In this document: in pieces, positions 39,488 to 46,651 of the stretch | Layout: each line of letters begins with the position of its first letter | How positions within the stretch are numbered: position 1 is the first letter of the stretch | NCBI GenBank assembly: GCA_002067365.1 | Contig: MVRK01000135.1 | Location: 1 to 64,000 of the forward strand | Direction of reading: 5' to 3' | DNA: 64,000 bases | DNA from: Methanosaeta sp. PtaU1.Bin060 | GTDB lineage: Archaea; Halobacteriota; Methanosarcinia; Methanotrichales; Methanotrichaceae | Translations under genes and position numbers: made by a program | The notes under the pieces: generated by a model | Database searches by the model: none | Seen by the model: the letters and a program-made list of their open reading frames with translations, nothing else | Told to the model about the DNA's origin: nothing

Positions 39488-40759
39488 TCACCAATCCTCT
39501 GGGATCGGATACAAGAATAAACCCCGCTTATTGATATCGTAGTCCAGATGCAGGAACCTCTTCAAGTACTCTTGGTGTACTGCCCTGGGGTCCAGGTCTT
39601 TGAAGATCTCAGGGTGAAGCAATTTAGACAAATACACCGTACCTATCCAGGGGTTAGCCGTCAAAATGTAAAATGACATGGTATAAACATTTCGGTTCTT
39701 GACAGCATCGATATTGCTGAAGCCGGTAACATTTGCGAAATCCTTCAACCTCATATCAACTGCGGTTGAATTATTTACCTGGTAACCAGCATTATTGTTG
39801 GGGATCAATGCTTCCCAAAGGATTACGGACGGATTTTGCTCGATGACCCATTCTGGATCTATCTGAACATATACTCCTGGTAGACCTACACCTGGTCGAT
39901 CAGCCGCAATATCCCTTCCGCCAGCGATGTTTATCATGGAAATTACTGGACAACCCTGGCCGCTAGTTCCCATTGGCAATAAATCAGTGGGGGCCCAATA
40001 ATAGAAGACGCTGGGTTTCTCTTCATTCGAGAGGTCTTCTGTCTTGCGGGAGATGTCATCCAGAAAGCCACCATACCAGTTGGTGTATTCTTCAGCGTTA
40101 TCTGCGACACCAAGAACATACCCCAATCTCCGGATGGCCGAGATCGAATGGAGAAGCTCTCCATGGCCCTCGGAGAAGAGAACTGGAATGCCTGCTGTCT
40201 CTAGTTTATTTATTATACCTTTGTCTCCTCCCTCATATATCACTAACAGGTCCGGCTTCAAGGATATGATCTTCTCCATATCCAACTCTTTAGTGCGGCC
40301 GACATTTTGACACTTGCTCAGCTCGGGGAAAAGCTCTGGCAGCTTAACGATGTCGGAGGATACACCGACGACCTTGCTATCTGCACCTATCGCGACTATC
40401 TCCTCCGCAAGTGGTGTGAAAGCCACAATCACCCGTTCAACTGGAAATTTTATTTTGACAGTCCTGTTAAGAGCATCTATCACTGAGATCTCGCTTTCAG
40501 TATCCTGTAAAATATTTTCTACCTGATCTATGTCCTTATCATCGATCTTGCCATCATCATTGGCATCTGCCAGCGCTGTCGGGCTTTCGGTGCCTGCTAT
40601 TATAGCATTGAGGAAATCGATATCTTTCTGGTCAATAGTCCCGTCCATATTCGCATTACCGAGGACCTTAGGTGTGTAGTCCATTTCTGCGCTGGCGGGA
40701 CTCACCATGATACACAGTAATATTAAAATAGGCGATATACAATGCATATGTTCTATCAA
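39488..40759 (-). CDS. dockerin-fused ABC transporter substrate-binding protein (Fe/B12 type)
   Basis: This 423-aa exported protein has a signal peptide (ISPILILLCIMVSPASA), a dockerin type I module of two calcium-binding EF-like repeats (NANMDGTIDQKDIDFLNAI and ADANDDGKIDDKDIDQVENI), and then a class III solute-binding protein of the BtuF/FhuD type (VERVIVAFTPLAEEIVAIGA, PDLLVIYEGGDKGIINKLE, VYTMSFYILTANPWIGTVYL). A dockerin would dock to a cohesin partner, tethering the binder to a surface scaffold. No permease or ATPase gene is next to it. The binder most likely captures a metal complex or corrinoid; the ligand is unknown. Confidence 0.88.
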   Translation of the reverse strand: MIEHMHCISPILILLCIMVSPASAEMDYTPKVLGNANMDGTIDQKDIDFLNAIIAGTESPTALADANDDGKIDDKDIDQVENILQDTESEISVIDALNRTVKIKFPVERVIVAFTPLAEEIVAIGADSKVVGVSSDIVKLPELFPELSKCQNVGRTKELDMEKIISLKPDLLVIYEGGDKGIINKLETAGIPVLFSEGHGELLHSISAIRRLGYVLGVADNAEEYTNWYGGFLDDISRKTEDLSNEEKPSVFYYWAPTDLLPMGTSGQGCPVISMINIAGGRDIAADRPGVGLPGVYVQIDPEWVIEQNPSVILWEALIPNNNAGYQVNNSTAVDMRLKDFANVTGFSNIDAVKNRNVYTMSFYILTANPWIGTVYLSKLLHPEIFKDLDPRAVHQEYLKRFLHLDYDINKRGLFLYPIPEDW

Positions 40760-40989
40760 TTTAACACCAATCGCAATCTGAAGATGCTATTAATAAACGT
40801 TTTGCCACAAATAATAGTATTTAGAGTCCTGAATGTTTGGACTTCATATGCTATTTATATACTCGGCCCGTATTTTTAAATACAATCCCTGCGCGATTGA
40901 TTTGATGCTCTCGCCTCGGATTTTGGCCCGAGTGATATATCTGATCTTCTTCTTTGTCAGCTCGGCAGTGGAGCAAAGGACGAGGGTAG

Positions 40990-41236
40990 GCTCTGAGATC
41001 GACCTCTAGCGTTTACCACTATGACGAGAAAAATGCATCCGACTTCAGGCTGCGGACCCTCTCAGAGCTTTTTTATGATATCTACGACATAAAGATATTT
41101 CAGCAGCTACCGATGCGAGTTCGCATGAGGTTCTTAATGGGATATTCCCTACTGCGATGACGAGCAATTTCCGTACGAGGCCACAAGAGAGTTCGATGCC
41201 TTCGAGCACAGGTATTATGACCACATAGGAGTATAA
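40990..41236 (+). pseudogene. frameshifted gene remnant of unknown family
   Basis: One frame reads SVYHYDEKNASDFRLRTLSE, then LFYDIYDIKIFQQLPMRVRM and RFLMGYSLL, ending at 41160. A second frame takes over near 41140 with IPYCDDEQFPYEATREF, DAFEHRYYDHIGV and a stop at 41236. Both halves have protein-like composition, and the join looks like a one-base frameshift. No start codon is found. I cannot name the family. Confidence 0.3.
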
Positions 41237-41387
41237 GCCATTAGACGAGGCAGGATGAAAAAGAGGAACATTAATTATGCCAGCTCAGCGAAGGGATGGC
41301 TATCCGATCGCCAAAACAGGGCATGGCCCATATGGGAACTACTTTCATCAACCTCAGGTCGAGGAGATAAAATGTTTGAAGGATCAA

Positions 41388-42062
41388 ATGTCGCAAGCAA
41401 ATAAAGAAATTAATTCGGATTACGAATGCCTTCCTGTTGATTTCTATGAGGTCACAGACACTGACTCTATCGAGTTCGAAGAGGCCACCAGGATCTATGC
41501 TGAGTCGTTTCCCGAGAACGAGCGTCGTCCCATAGCTGCAATTAACGAGATGGTAAATGGCGGCCGAGGTCGCCTGATGGTCGGCAAAAGAGAGAATGAG
41601 ATCGTCCTCATGTCGCTGCTATATCCTTTAGCTGACAAGTCCTGCTTGCTTGTCGATTACCTGGCAACGGCAAAAGAGCACAGGAGCACAGGATTGGGCA
41701 GGGCATTCTTGAGGCATATTCTCGACAGAACCGATGATCTCCAATTCAATTCCATCCTCATCGAGATCGAAAATCCTTATCTGGACGATGATGATGCTAA
41801 ATTAAAGCGGCTAAAATTCTACAAAAGCCTCGGCATGAAAGAGCTGCAAGGCGTGAGATATCTTCTTCCACCCTTTCAGGGCGATGAGCCTGTGGAATTG
41901 ATATTGCTGATCTTCTCCAGAGATGATGCAGATCATCTGGCTGGCGAGGCGGTGAGGAGCCTGGTCATCCAGCTGTTTGGAGAGCTGTATGACCGATTTG
42001 AAGACGATTGGTTCCTGACATCGACCCTTGGAAGCATACCTGACTTCGTCCCGCTGATTTAA
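41388..42062 (+). CDS. GNAT-family acetyltransferase
   Basis: A 224-aa protein of the GCN5-related N-acetyltransferase fold. It shows EATRIYAESFPENERRPIAA (acceptor-side helix), the core strand VDYLATAKEHRSTGLGRAFL with the R-x-x-G-x-G/A acetyl-CoA loop, and FYKSLGMKELQGVRYLLPPF. The substrate is unknown. The ATG chosen has AAGGAT just before it; an ORF extension to 41277 has poor composition. A C-terminal extension of about 45 residues past the core (SLVIQLFGELYDRFEDDWFL) is unusual. The gene is single, and convergent with iscU 17 bases away. Confidence 0.82.
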   Translation: MSQANKEINSDYECLPVDFYEVTDTDSIEFEEATRIYAESFPENERRPIAAINEMVNGGRGRLMVGKRENEIVLMSLLYPLADKSCLLVDYLATAKEHRSTGLGRAFLRHILDRTDDLQFNSILIEIENPYLDDDDAKLKRLKFYKSLGMKELQGVRYLLPPFQGDEPVELILLIFSRDDADHLAGEAVRSLVIQLFGELYDRFEDDWFLTSTLGSIPDFVPLI

Positions 42063-42079
42063 CTACAAAAAAACTGGGT

Positions 42080-42523
42080 TTATTCCGCCGGGCAGGTCTC
42101 CCCTTCATCGCCGCCCTCAGGCTTCGCCTCTTCCGGCTTGATCTTCCCGATCTTCACCCAATAATTTTTAATTGCCGCGTGCAATGCATCCGCGCCCAGG
42201 TTCGAGCAGTGCAGCTTCTGAGAGGGCAGCCCACCAAGCTCAGCGGCCACGTCTTTTCGGGTGATCTTCATCGCCTCTTCCAGAGGCTTTCCCTTGGCCA
42301 TCTCAGTGACCATGCTGCTCACAGCAATCGCCGCCCCGCAGCCAAATGTCCGGAACTTGATATCGTCTATTTTGTCGTCCTTGACCTTGATGAAGATCTC
42401 CATCAGATCACCGCAGACGGGGTTGCCGACCTTCCCATATCCATCCGGGTTCTCAATCACCCCAACGTTCCTGGGGTTCATGAAATTCTCCATCACCTTT
42501 TTGCTGTAGCCTACCTGTTCCAT
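42080..42523 (-). CDS. iscU: IscU/NifU-type Fe-S scaffold protein
   Basis: This 147-aa scaffold assembles Fe-S clusters for transfer to apoproteins. The three ligand cysteines are Cys37 (NPVCGDLMEIF), Cys62 (RTFGCGAAIAVSSM) and Cys106 (QKLHCSNLGADALH). A C-terminal tail adds one more cysteine (EGETCPAE). The cysteine desulfurase (IscS) is not next to it. The start ATG follows AAGGTGACC, and a TATA-like GATCAGTATATAG lies about 70 bases upstream (42589-42601). Confidence 0.93.
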   Translation of the reverse strand: MEQVGYSKKVMENFMNPRNVGVIENPDGYGKVGNPVCGDLMEIFIKVKDDKIDDIKFRTFGCGAAIAVSSMVTEMAKGKPLEEAMKITRKDVAAELGGLPSQKLHCSNLGADALHAAIKNYWVKIGKIKPEEAKPEGGDEGETCPAE

Positions 42524-42790
42524 TCAGTGGTCACCTTGTCCCGATTTGGATTGCTGGTCTCCTTCGATCTTTGACATATGTCCCATATGGATCAGTATAT
42601 AGCTCTACATGTAGTTGTATCTGCCCATCAGCCCGTGGTGGGGCGGCATGGGCTATCGGCCTTGCCTTCGCCGGCCATTCAGGGAAAATCGCAGCGGTCA
42701 TATGCCTTTCAGGACGAGTCTTCCGGCCAAGCGTGCATCTCACTTGGGCCCGACTATGTGCAAATAGGGTCGGCTGGGCGAAAATGAGGA

Positions 42791-43945
42791 TCATCTTTGG
42801 GTTATCTCATCCGGCCAGATGCCGTGAACTGCTCCCAGGGCTTGATCCACAGATGCATGAACCCTCTCTGCAGAAAAGCCGCTGAACAGGAGGTACGCCT
42901 CGACATAGTTTGGCACAGGTATGGACATCTGCTCCACAAGCATGACCATCTGCATGATAGTGTGGTCTCCGAGTTCAAAGGGAATTATGGCATCTGGGAT
43001 GAGAAGCTCATAGATCTCCGGGCTCATAGGGCGCTCAAAACCGGATATAAATGCTTCCAGGATCTCGCTCGTCCACTCATGCTTCCTCCCGAGATCCTCA
43101 TAGGGGATTATAACTATACGCCTGGCCTCACTGAGATGTTCCAGCAACATTTCCGGGGTGGGCCTCCCATCAAAGACGAGATTCAGATGATGGACATGCG
43201 GCATCGTTGTCGGAACTTTGCTCGCCCGAACGGAGAACCTGACATCTTTGAAGACCGTCCCGGCATCCTTTCCCTGATGGCCAGCGCCGTTGCCGAACTG
43301 GATCGCATTGGGGGAGAGCTTGACGATATTGTGAGGATCAGCGCTTCTGCGGTCCAGGTTTCCAAGAACAGCACGAAGGCCCAGGGGTCTGGCTGCCATG
43401 ACTGCCCTGCACAGAGCAGTGGTGTTGCAGCTTGTGCACTGAATCAGCTTTGGGGCCTCCTTCTGAAATCGTTCGTAGTTCTCCAGGCCAAAGAAGAATT
43501 CCCCGGAGAGGTCATCTCTGATCTTCTCTGGTATCTGCAGCTTCTTCTCCTCAAGGCCGCTCAGGATTTCGCCTCTGTGGGCCCCGCCCATCAGCATCGT
43601 ATAGCAGTCATGGGCCATGCTCGCCTCTACATAGGGCAGCTCCTGGCCCTCCGGAGTCCCGACAACTATCAAATCCGATTCTTCAAAGAAATCGTCATAG
43701 CTGCCCTCTATCTTGGCTCCTGCCTTCTCCCATCCCTGTCGATTCTTTTCGTCTGTCAAAAAAGCTCTGACGTCGCACATTCTGGTGAACTTGCTCAGCA
43801 TGCTCTTGGCCCTGGCATGAGGCGCACGAAGAAGAACATTCATGTCGCCAGCGATCCCTTCCTCCTCTTTGATCTTGGATATTGCGGGAATGGCTCTCTT
43901 GCTCTCTGTCCCATCAAAGCCAACGAAGCCAGCATTCATTTTCAT
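42791..43945 (-). CDS. divergent archaeal-type glyceraldehyde-3-phosphate dehydrogenase paralog
   Basis: A ~384-aa protein whose middle resembles archaeal GAPDH: TSCNTTALCRAVMAARPLGL carries the active-site Cys in the SCNTT context. KVPTTMPHVHHLNLVFDGRP matches the archaeal C-terminal domain, followed by ARRIVIIPYEDLG. The N-terminus, however, reads GFVGFDGTESKRAIPAISK instead of the Rossmann glycine motif of normal GAPDH, and the protein is ~45 residues longer. It may bind a different cofactor or have a different role (aldehyde or acyl-phosphate chemistry, or regulation). The ATG has GAGTGAT upstream; 43975 is an alternative start. Confidence 0.7.
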   Translation of the reverse strand: MKMNAGFVGFDGTESKRAIPAISKIKEEEGIAGDMNVLLRAPHARAKSMLSKFTRMCDVRAFLTDEKNRQGWEKAGAKIEGSYDDFFEESDLIVVGTPEGQELPYVEASMAHDCYTMLMGGAHRGEILSGLEEKKLQIPEKIRDDLSGEFFFGLENYERFQKEAPKLIQCTSCNTTALCRAVMAARPLGLRAVLGNLDRRSADPHNIVKLSPNAIQFGNGAGHQGKDAGTVFKDVRFSVRASKVPTTMPHVHHLNLVFDGRPTPEMLLEHLSEARRIVIIPYEDLGRKHEWTSEILEAFISGFERPMSPEIYELLIPDAIIPFELGDHTIMQMVMLVEQMSIPVPNYVEAYLLFSGFSAERVHASVDQALGAVHGIWPDEITQR

Positions 43946-44075
43946 GAAATTATCACTCAAATGATGTTTATACATCAGGATGATATTTCAAATTTTCTAT
44001 AATAGTAAATATGCTAATAGGATCTGAGTCATAAGCTAGGTGATTGGATTACGACAGCAATAAGTAGTTTCGAGG

Positions 44076-44459
44076 ATGGATATCTCTGCAGAGGAGTATC
44101 TGATGCTTGAAAAAATGCCTGAGAGTTCTGGAAATGTCATCGGCTATAGGGCAATTGGGACAATAACTTCTTCGGACTACCTGAAGCTGGAGCCGGAAGT
44201 AAGAGAGCTGGTGAAAGGGGAAGGAAACATACGCATCTTGATAGATCTGAGCGAGTTCAAATGGGAAAAAATGGAGGCCTGGCTGCGGGATCTGAAATTC
44301 GGATCAGAATTTCGCCATGAGATCCAGAAAATGGCCATCGTCGGGGATAAGACATGGGAGAAGTGGATGACGTATCTGGCCAAGCCCTTCTATGCGCGTG
44401 ATGCCAAGTTCTTTCACTCCTCAGAGATCGATAAGGCCTGGGCTTGGCTTCGGGAATGA
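44076..44459 (+). CDS. SpoIIAA-like (STAS-type) domain protein
   Basis: This 127-aa single domain shows GYRAIGTITSSDYLKLEPEV, the strand IRILIDLSEFKWEKMEAWLR, and FGSEFRHEIQKMAIVGDKTW, ending with KWMTYLAKPFYARDAKFF and WAWLRE. It matches the SpoIIAA-like family of small alpha/beta proteins found in many bacteria and archaea. The family is related to STAS, but the functional Ser is not obvious here. Role unknown; it stands alone. Confidence 0.75.
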   Translation: MDISAEEYLMLEKMPESSGNVIGYRAIGTITSSDYLKLEPEVRELVKGEGNIRILIDLSEFKWEKMEAWLRDLKFGSEFRHEIQKMAIVGDKTWEKWMTYLAKPFYARDAKFFHSSEIDKAWAWLRE

Positions 44460-44567
44460 TTTAGAGGGACAATCTGAAAAGAAGATCTGCGCTGAGCCCA
44501 TCGGGGAGACATAATGCCCCGGGTGTGATGGAGAAGAAGCCATCCTCAAAAAACAATTGGGGGAGAA

Positions 44568-44897
44568 TTACGTCGTAAATCTATATGCGATGGAGTTTGC
44601 CCCAATGTTATTGGGAGTGGTCACGCTCTTGTATCTGTTCGTTACCGGGATCGTGCTCATGGATTTGCTTATCGGAATCGCAGCCCTTCCTTGGTCGGAT
44701 TGATCTGTGATATTTGTTTGATTTGTGACATTGGTCTGATTTGTTATATTAGTCTGATTCAAGATGTTCTCGTTGCTCGGGACATTTTTGGAGATGCTTC
44801 CAAGGAGGAGTGGTTTGACATTGGCGCTGCCCAGCTGCACAGATTCCACCAAAGCGACGGCCAGCATGAAAACCACAATGCATATAATTATCCGCAT
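44568..44897 (-). CDS. secreted protein with tandem N-glycosylation sequons
   Basis: This ~109-aa protein starts with a signal peptide (IIICIVVFMLAVALVESV). A central 18-bp DNA repeat encodes three copies of the hexapeptide N-Q-T-N-[IV]-T (44706-44759). Six adjacent Asn-x-Thr sequons follow each other, an array that archaeal AglB oligosaccharyltransferase could modify densely. The C-terminus is Ser/Thr/Asn-rich. Eight residues upstream of this start are possible, but the signal fits this ATG. It resembles a heavily glycosylated surface spacer or mucin-like protein. No homologue is recognised. Confidence 0.65.
   Translation of the reverse strand: MRIIICIVVFMLAVALVESVQLGSANVKPLLLGSISKNVPSNENILNQTNITNQTNVTNQTNITDQSDQGRAAIPISKSMSTIPVTNRYKSVTTPNNIGANSIAYRFTT
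44706..44759 (-). repeat. 18-bp tandem repeat encoding NQTN(I/V)T
   Basis: Three copies of an 18-bp unit (minus strand AATCAGACTAATATAACA and variants). Third-position differences between copies argue that the peptide, not just the DNA, is maintained. Confidence 0.85.
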
Positions 44898-44983
44898 ATA
44901 TCTGACCTCTGAGCCTTTCATGGAAGTCTTATTTAAAATAGCTTTAGGTTCACCCCAGCCTTTTGGGAAAATTAGCCGGCTGC

Positions 44984-45013
44984 TGGCGCTCTGTATCTCA
45001 ACCTAAAGCGCCA
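44984..45013 (-). terminator. hairpin after the exported carbonic anhydrase gene
   Basis: TGGCGCT (44984-44990) and AGCGCCA (45007-45013) form a 7-bp stem with a 16-base loop, about 30 bases past the carbonic anhydrase stop on the minus strand. Confidence 0.4.
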
Positions 45014-45042
45014 GGAGCCGATAAATTGGACACTGCCGATGG

Positions 45043-45726
45043 CTACTTCAGTATCTCGACCTCTCCATTATCGAGGTGGTAGCGAGCGCCTACGATCGTC
45101 AAGTTCCCCTCCTCAACAAGCGTGGAGAGTATGGGTTCAGAGTTTTCGAGCTGCTTCACTATGTTCTCTGTGTTGATATCGATGGATGAGTTGAGCACCT
45201 CCTTCTCGCTCGCCTCGGCTCTGGCTTTATCGATTGCTGGCTGAATGGCCTGTACAAGGCTTGCCAAGTGTCCGGGAGCTTCTCCCTCCTCGACTGTCGC
45301 CTTTACGGCACCGCAGCCATCATGGCCCATGACGACCACCAGAGGCACGCCCAGGTGTTCAGCACCATATTCGATGCTCGCAAGGGTGGCATTATCCATA
45401 ACCTCTCCAGCACTCCTGATCACAAAGATGTCGCCGATTCCCTGGTCGAAGACGATCTCCGGGGGGACCCTGGAGTCCGAGCATCCCACGAGTATGGCAA
45501 AGGGATGCTGACCTGAAACGACCTCTGCACGGCGCTCAGCTGATTGGTCTGGATGTATGGCGTTGCCGGAGACGAAGCGAGCGTTGCCATCCATCAGCTT
45601 CTGCAGAGCCTGATCTGCGGTGATCTCTGATGACTTTTCCGATGCTGCCACAAAGGCGCAAAGGAGCAATAGCACAGCTGCTATTGAGAGCATCTTCATG
45701 GTTTTTATGCTAAATTCCTCCCTCAT
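45043..45726 (-). CDS. exported beta-class carbonic anhydrase
   Basis: This 227-aa enzyme interconverts CO2 and bicarbonate. A signal peptide spans about residues 12-29 (LSIAAVLLLLCAFVAASE), so it acts outside the cytoplasm. Zinc ligands are Cys82 and the Asp84-Arg86 dyad in VGCSDSRVPPE, with His135 and Cys138 in MGHDGCGAVK. An extracellular CA in an aceticlastic methanogen would help handle CO2 release from acetate splitting. The first ATG is used; 45699 is an alternative. Confidence 0.93.
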   Translation of the reverse strand: MREEFSIKTMKMLSIAAVLLLLCAFVAASEKSSEITADQALQKLMDGNARFVSGNAIHPDQSAERRAEVVSGQHPFAILVGCSDSRVPPEIVFDQGIGDIFVIRSAGEVMDNATLASIEYGAEHLGVPLVVVMGHDGCGAVKATVEEGEAPGHLASLVQAIQPAIDKARAEASEKEVLNSSIDINTENIVKQLENSEPILSTLVEEGNLTIVGARYHLDNGEVEILK

Positions 45727-45968
45727 TTGACCATCTCATGATAAAAAATAAGAGCCTTTCGCCCCAAGGATATCGATGAGGTTCATCAGCAGCCCAAAAT
45801 TTTGTATCGAAGGCTCTGGCAAGGATTCTTCGGCTAACTGGACAATTGCGAGTGCACTCATCTCTGAAAACCCATATGAACTCTGGGGGAGTCTCATATG
45901 ATCTCAGCGCTTAAATAATGTCAACGACTCTGTTATATGATGAAGGTCGTCAACGAATTAGGTGACTG

Positions 45969-46445
45969 ATGATGATATATAATGGTAAATCGGGCCTGAT
46001 ATTGGCTTGGCTCTGTATGGCGATCCTGCTCTCCATGAGTCTGACTGGTGCCGCATGGGATAGCTATGGCAGCAACTCCAAGTCTGCACTCGGCACGAGC
46101 GACTTATACGAGGCGATGAGTGATCCTTATGCCATCAGCGCGTCACAATCGGCACTGGATAGAGCTGTTGCATTAAGAGAAATTCAAAAGATGAATTACG
46201 GCTACTACCATCCGGCTGGCGAAAATAGCTGGGATTACTGGGCGAACATGTGGCTGAAGGATGATTCCAGCACAGCTAGCGTTTATAGATTGATGCAGGA
46301 CCCATATGCATACGGTGGACCTCAATCTGCTCTTGATAGTGCAGCTGCACTGAAGGAGATTCAGAAGAGCAATTACGGCTATTACAGCCCGTCGGCTTCT
46401 GGTAATTGGGATTACTGGACGCGGATGTGGCTGAATCTGCAATGA
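45969..46445 (+). CDS. secreted protein with two tandem ~50-aa repeats, novel
   Basis: This 158-aa protein has a signal peptide (LILAWLCMAILLSMSLTGAA), then two homologous blocks. Block one is LYEAMSDPYAISASQSALDR, continuing AVALREIQKMNYGYYHPAG and SWDYWANMWL. Block two is VYRLMQDPYAYGGPQSALDS, continuing AAALKEIQKSNYGYYSPSA and NWDYWTRMWL. Each block has one helix and a Tyr/Trp-rich tail. No cysteines or enzyme motif. An AGGTGACTG ribosome site precedes the ATG. Probably an envelope or adhesion-type protein. Confidence 0.75.
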   Translation: MMIYNGKSGLILAWLCMAILLSMSLTGAAWDSYGSNSKSALGTSDLYEAMSDPYAISASQSALDRAVALREIQKMNYGYYHPAGENSWDYWANMWLKDDSSTASVYRLMQDPYAYGGPQSALDSAAALKEIQKSNYGYYSPSASGNWDYWTRMWLNLQ

Positions 46446-46651
46446 AGTTCGCGAACATCGAATCCGAATTGAAGCAGGGCATGATATGCGCCCCTCCTGA
46501 GGCAATGCCCTGCTTTCATACCGCAATCTGGAATTTGGGACAGAATCAGGGTTAATCCCCTGTCTCGTCAAATTTTTATAAAAAAAATTCATATCAATTT
46601 GTGCCACCAGAGAGATGCTCCGAAAGATGTATCATGATAAACTGCTGTTAA

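Noticed and set aside
42531-42794. 87-aa minus-strand frame between iscU and the GAPDH-like gene
   Set aside because: No ribosome site or domain; it covers the promoter region of iscU.
42797-44002. 401-aa plus-strand frame
   Set aside because: It lies entirely opposite the GAPDH-like gene, whose recognisable motifs are on the minus strand. The plus frame has no domain and odd composition.
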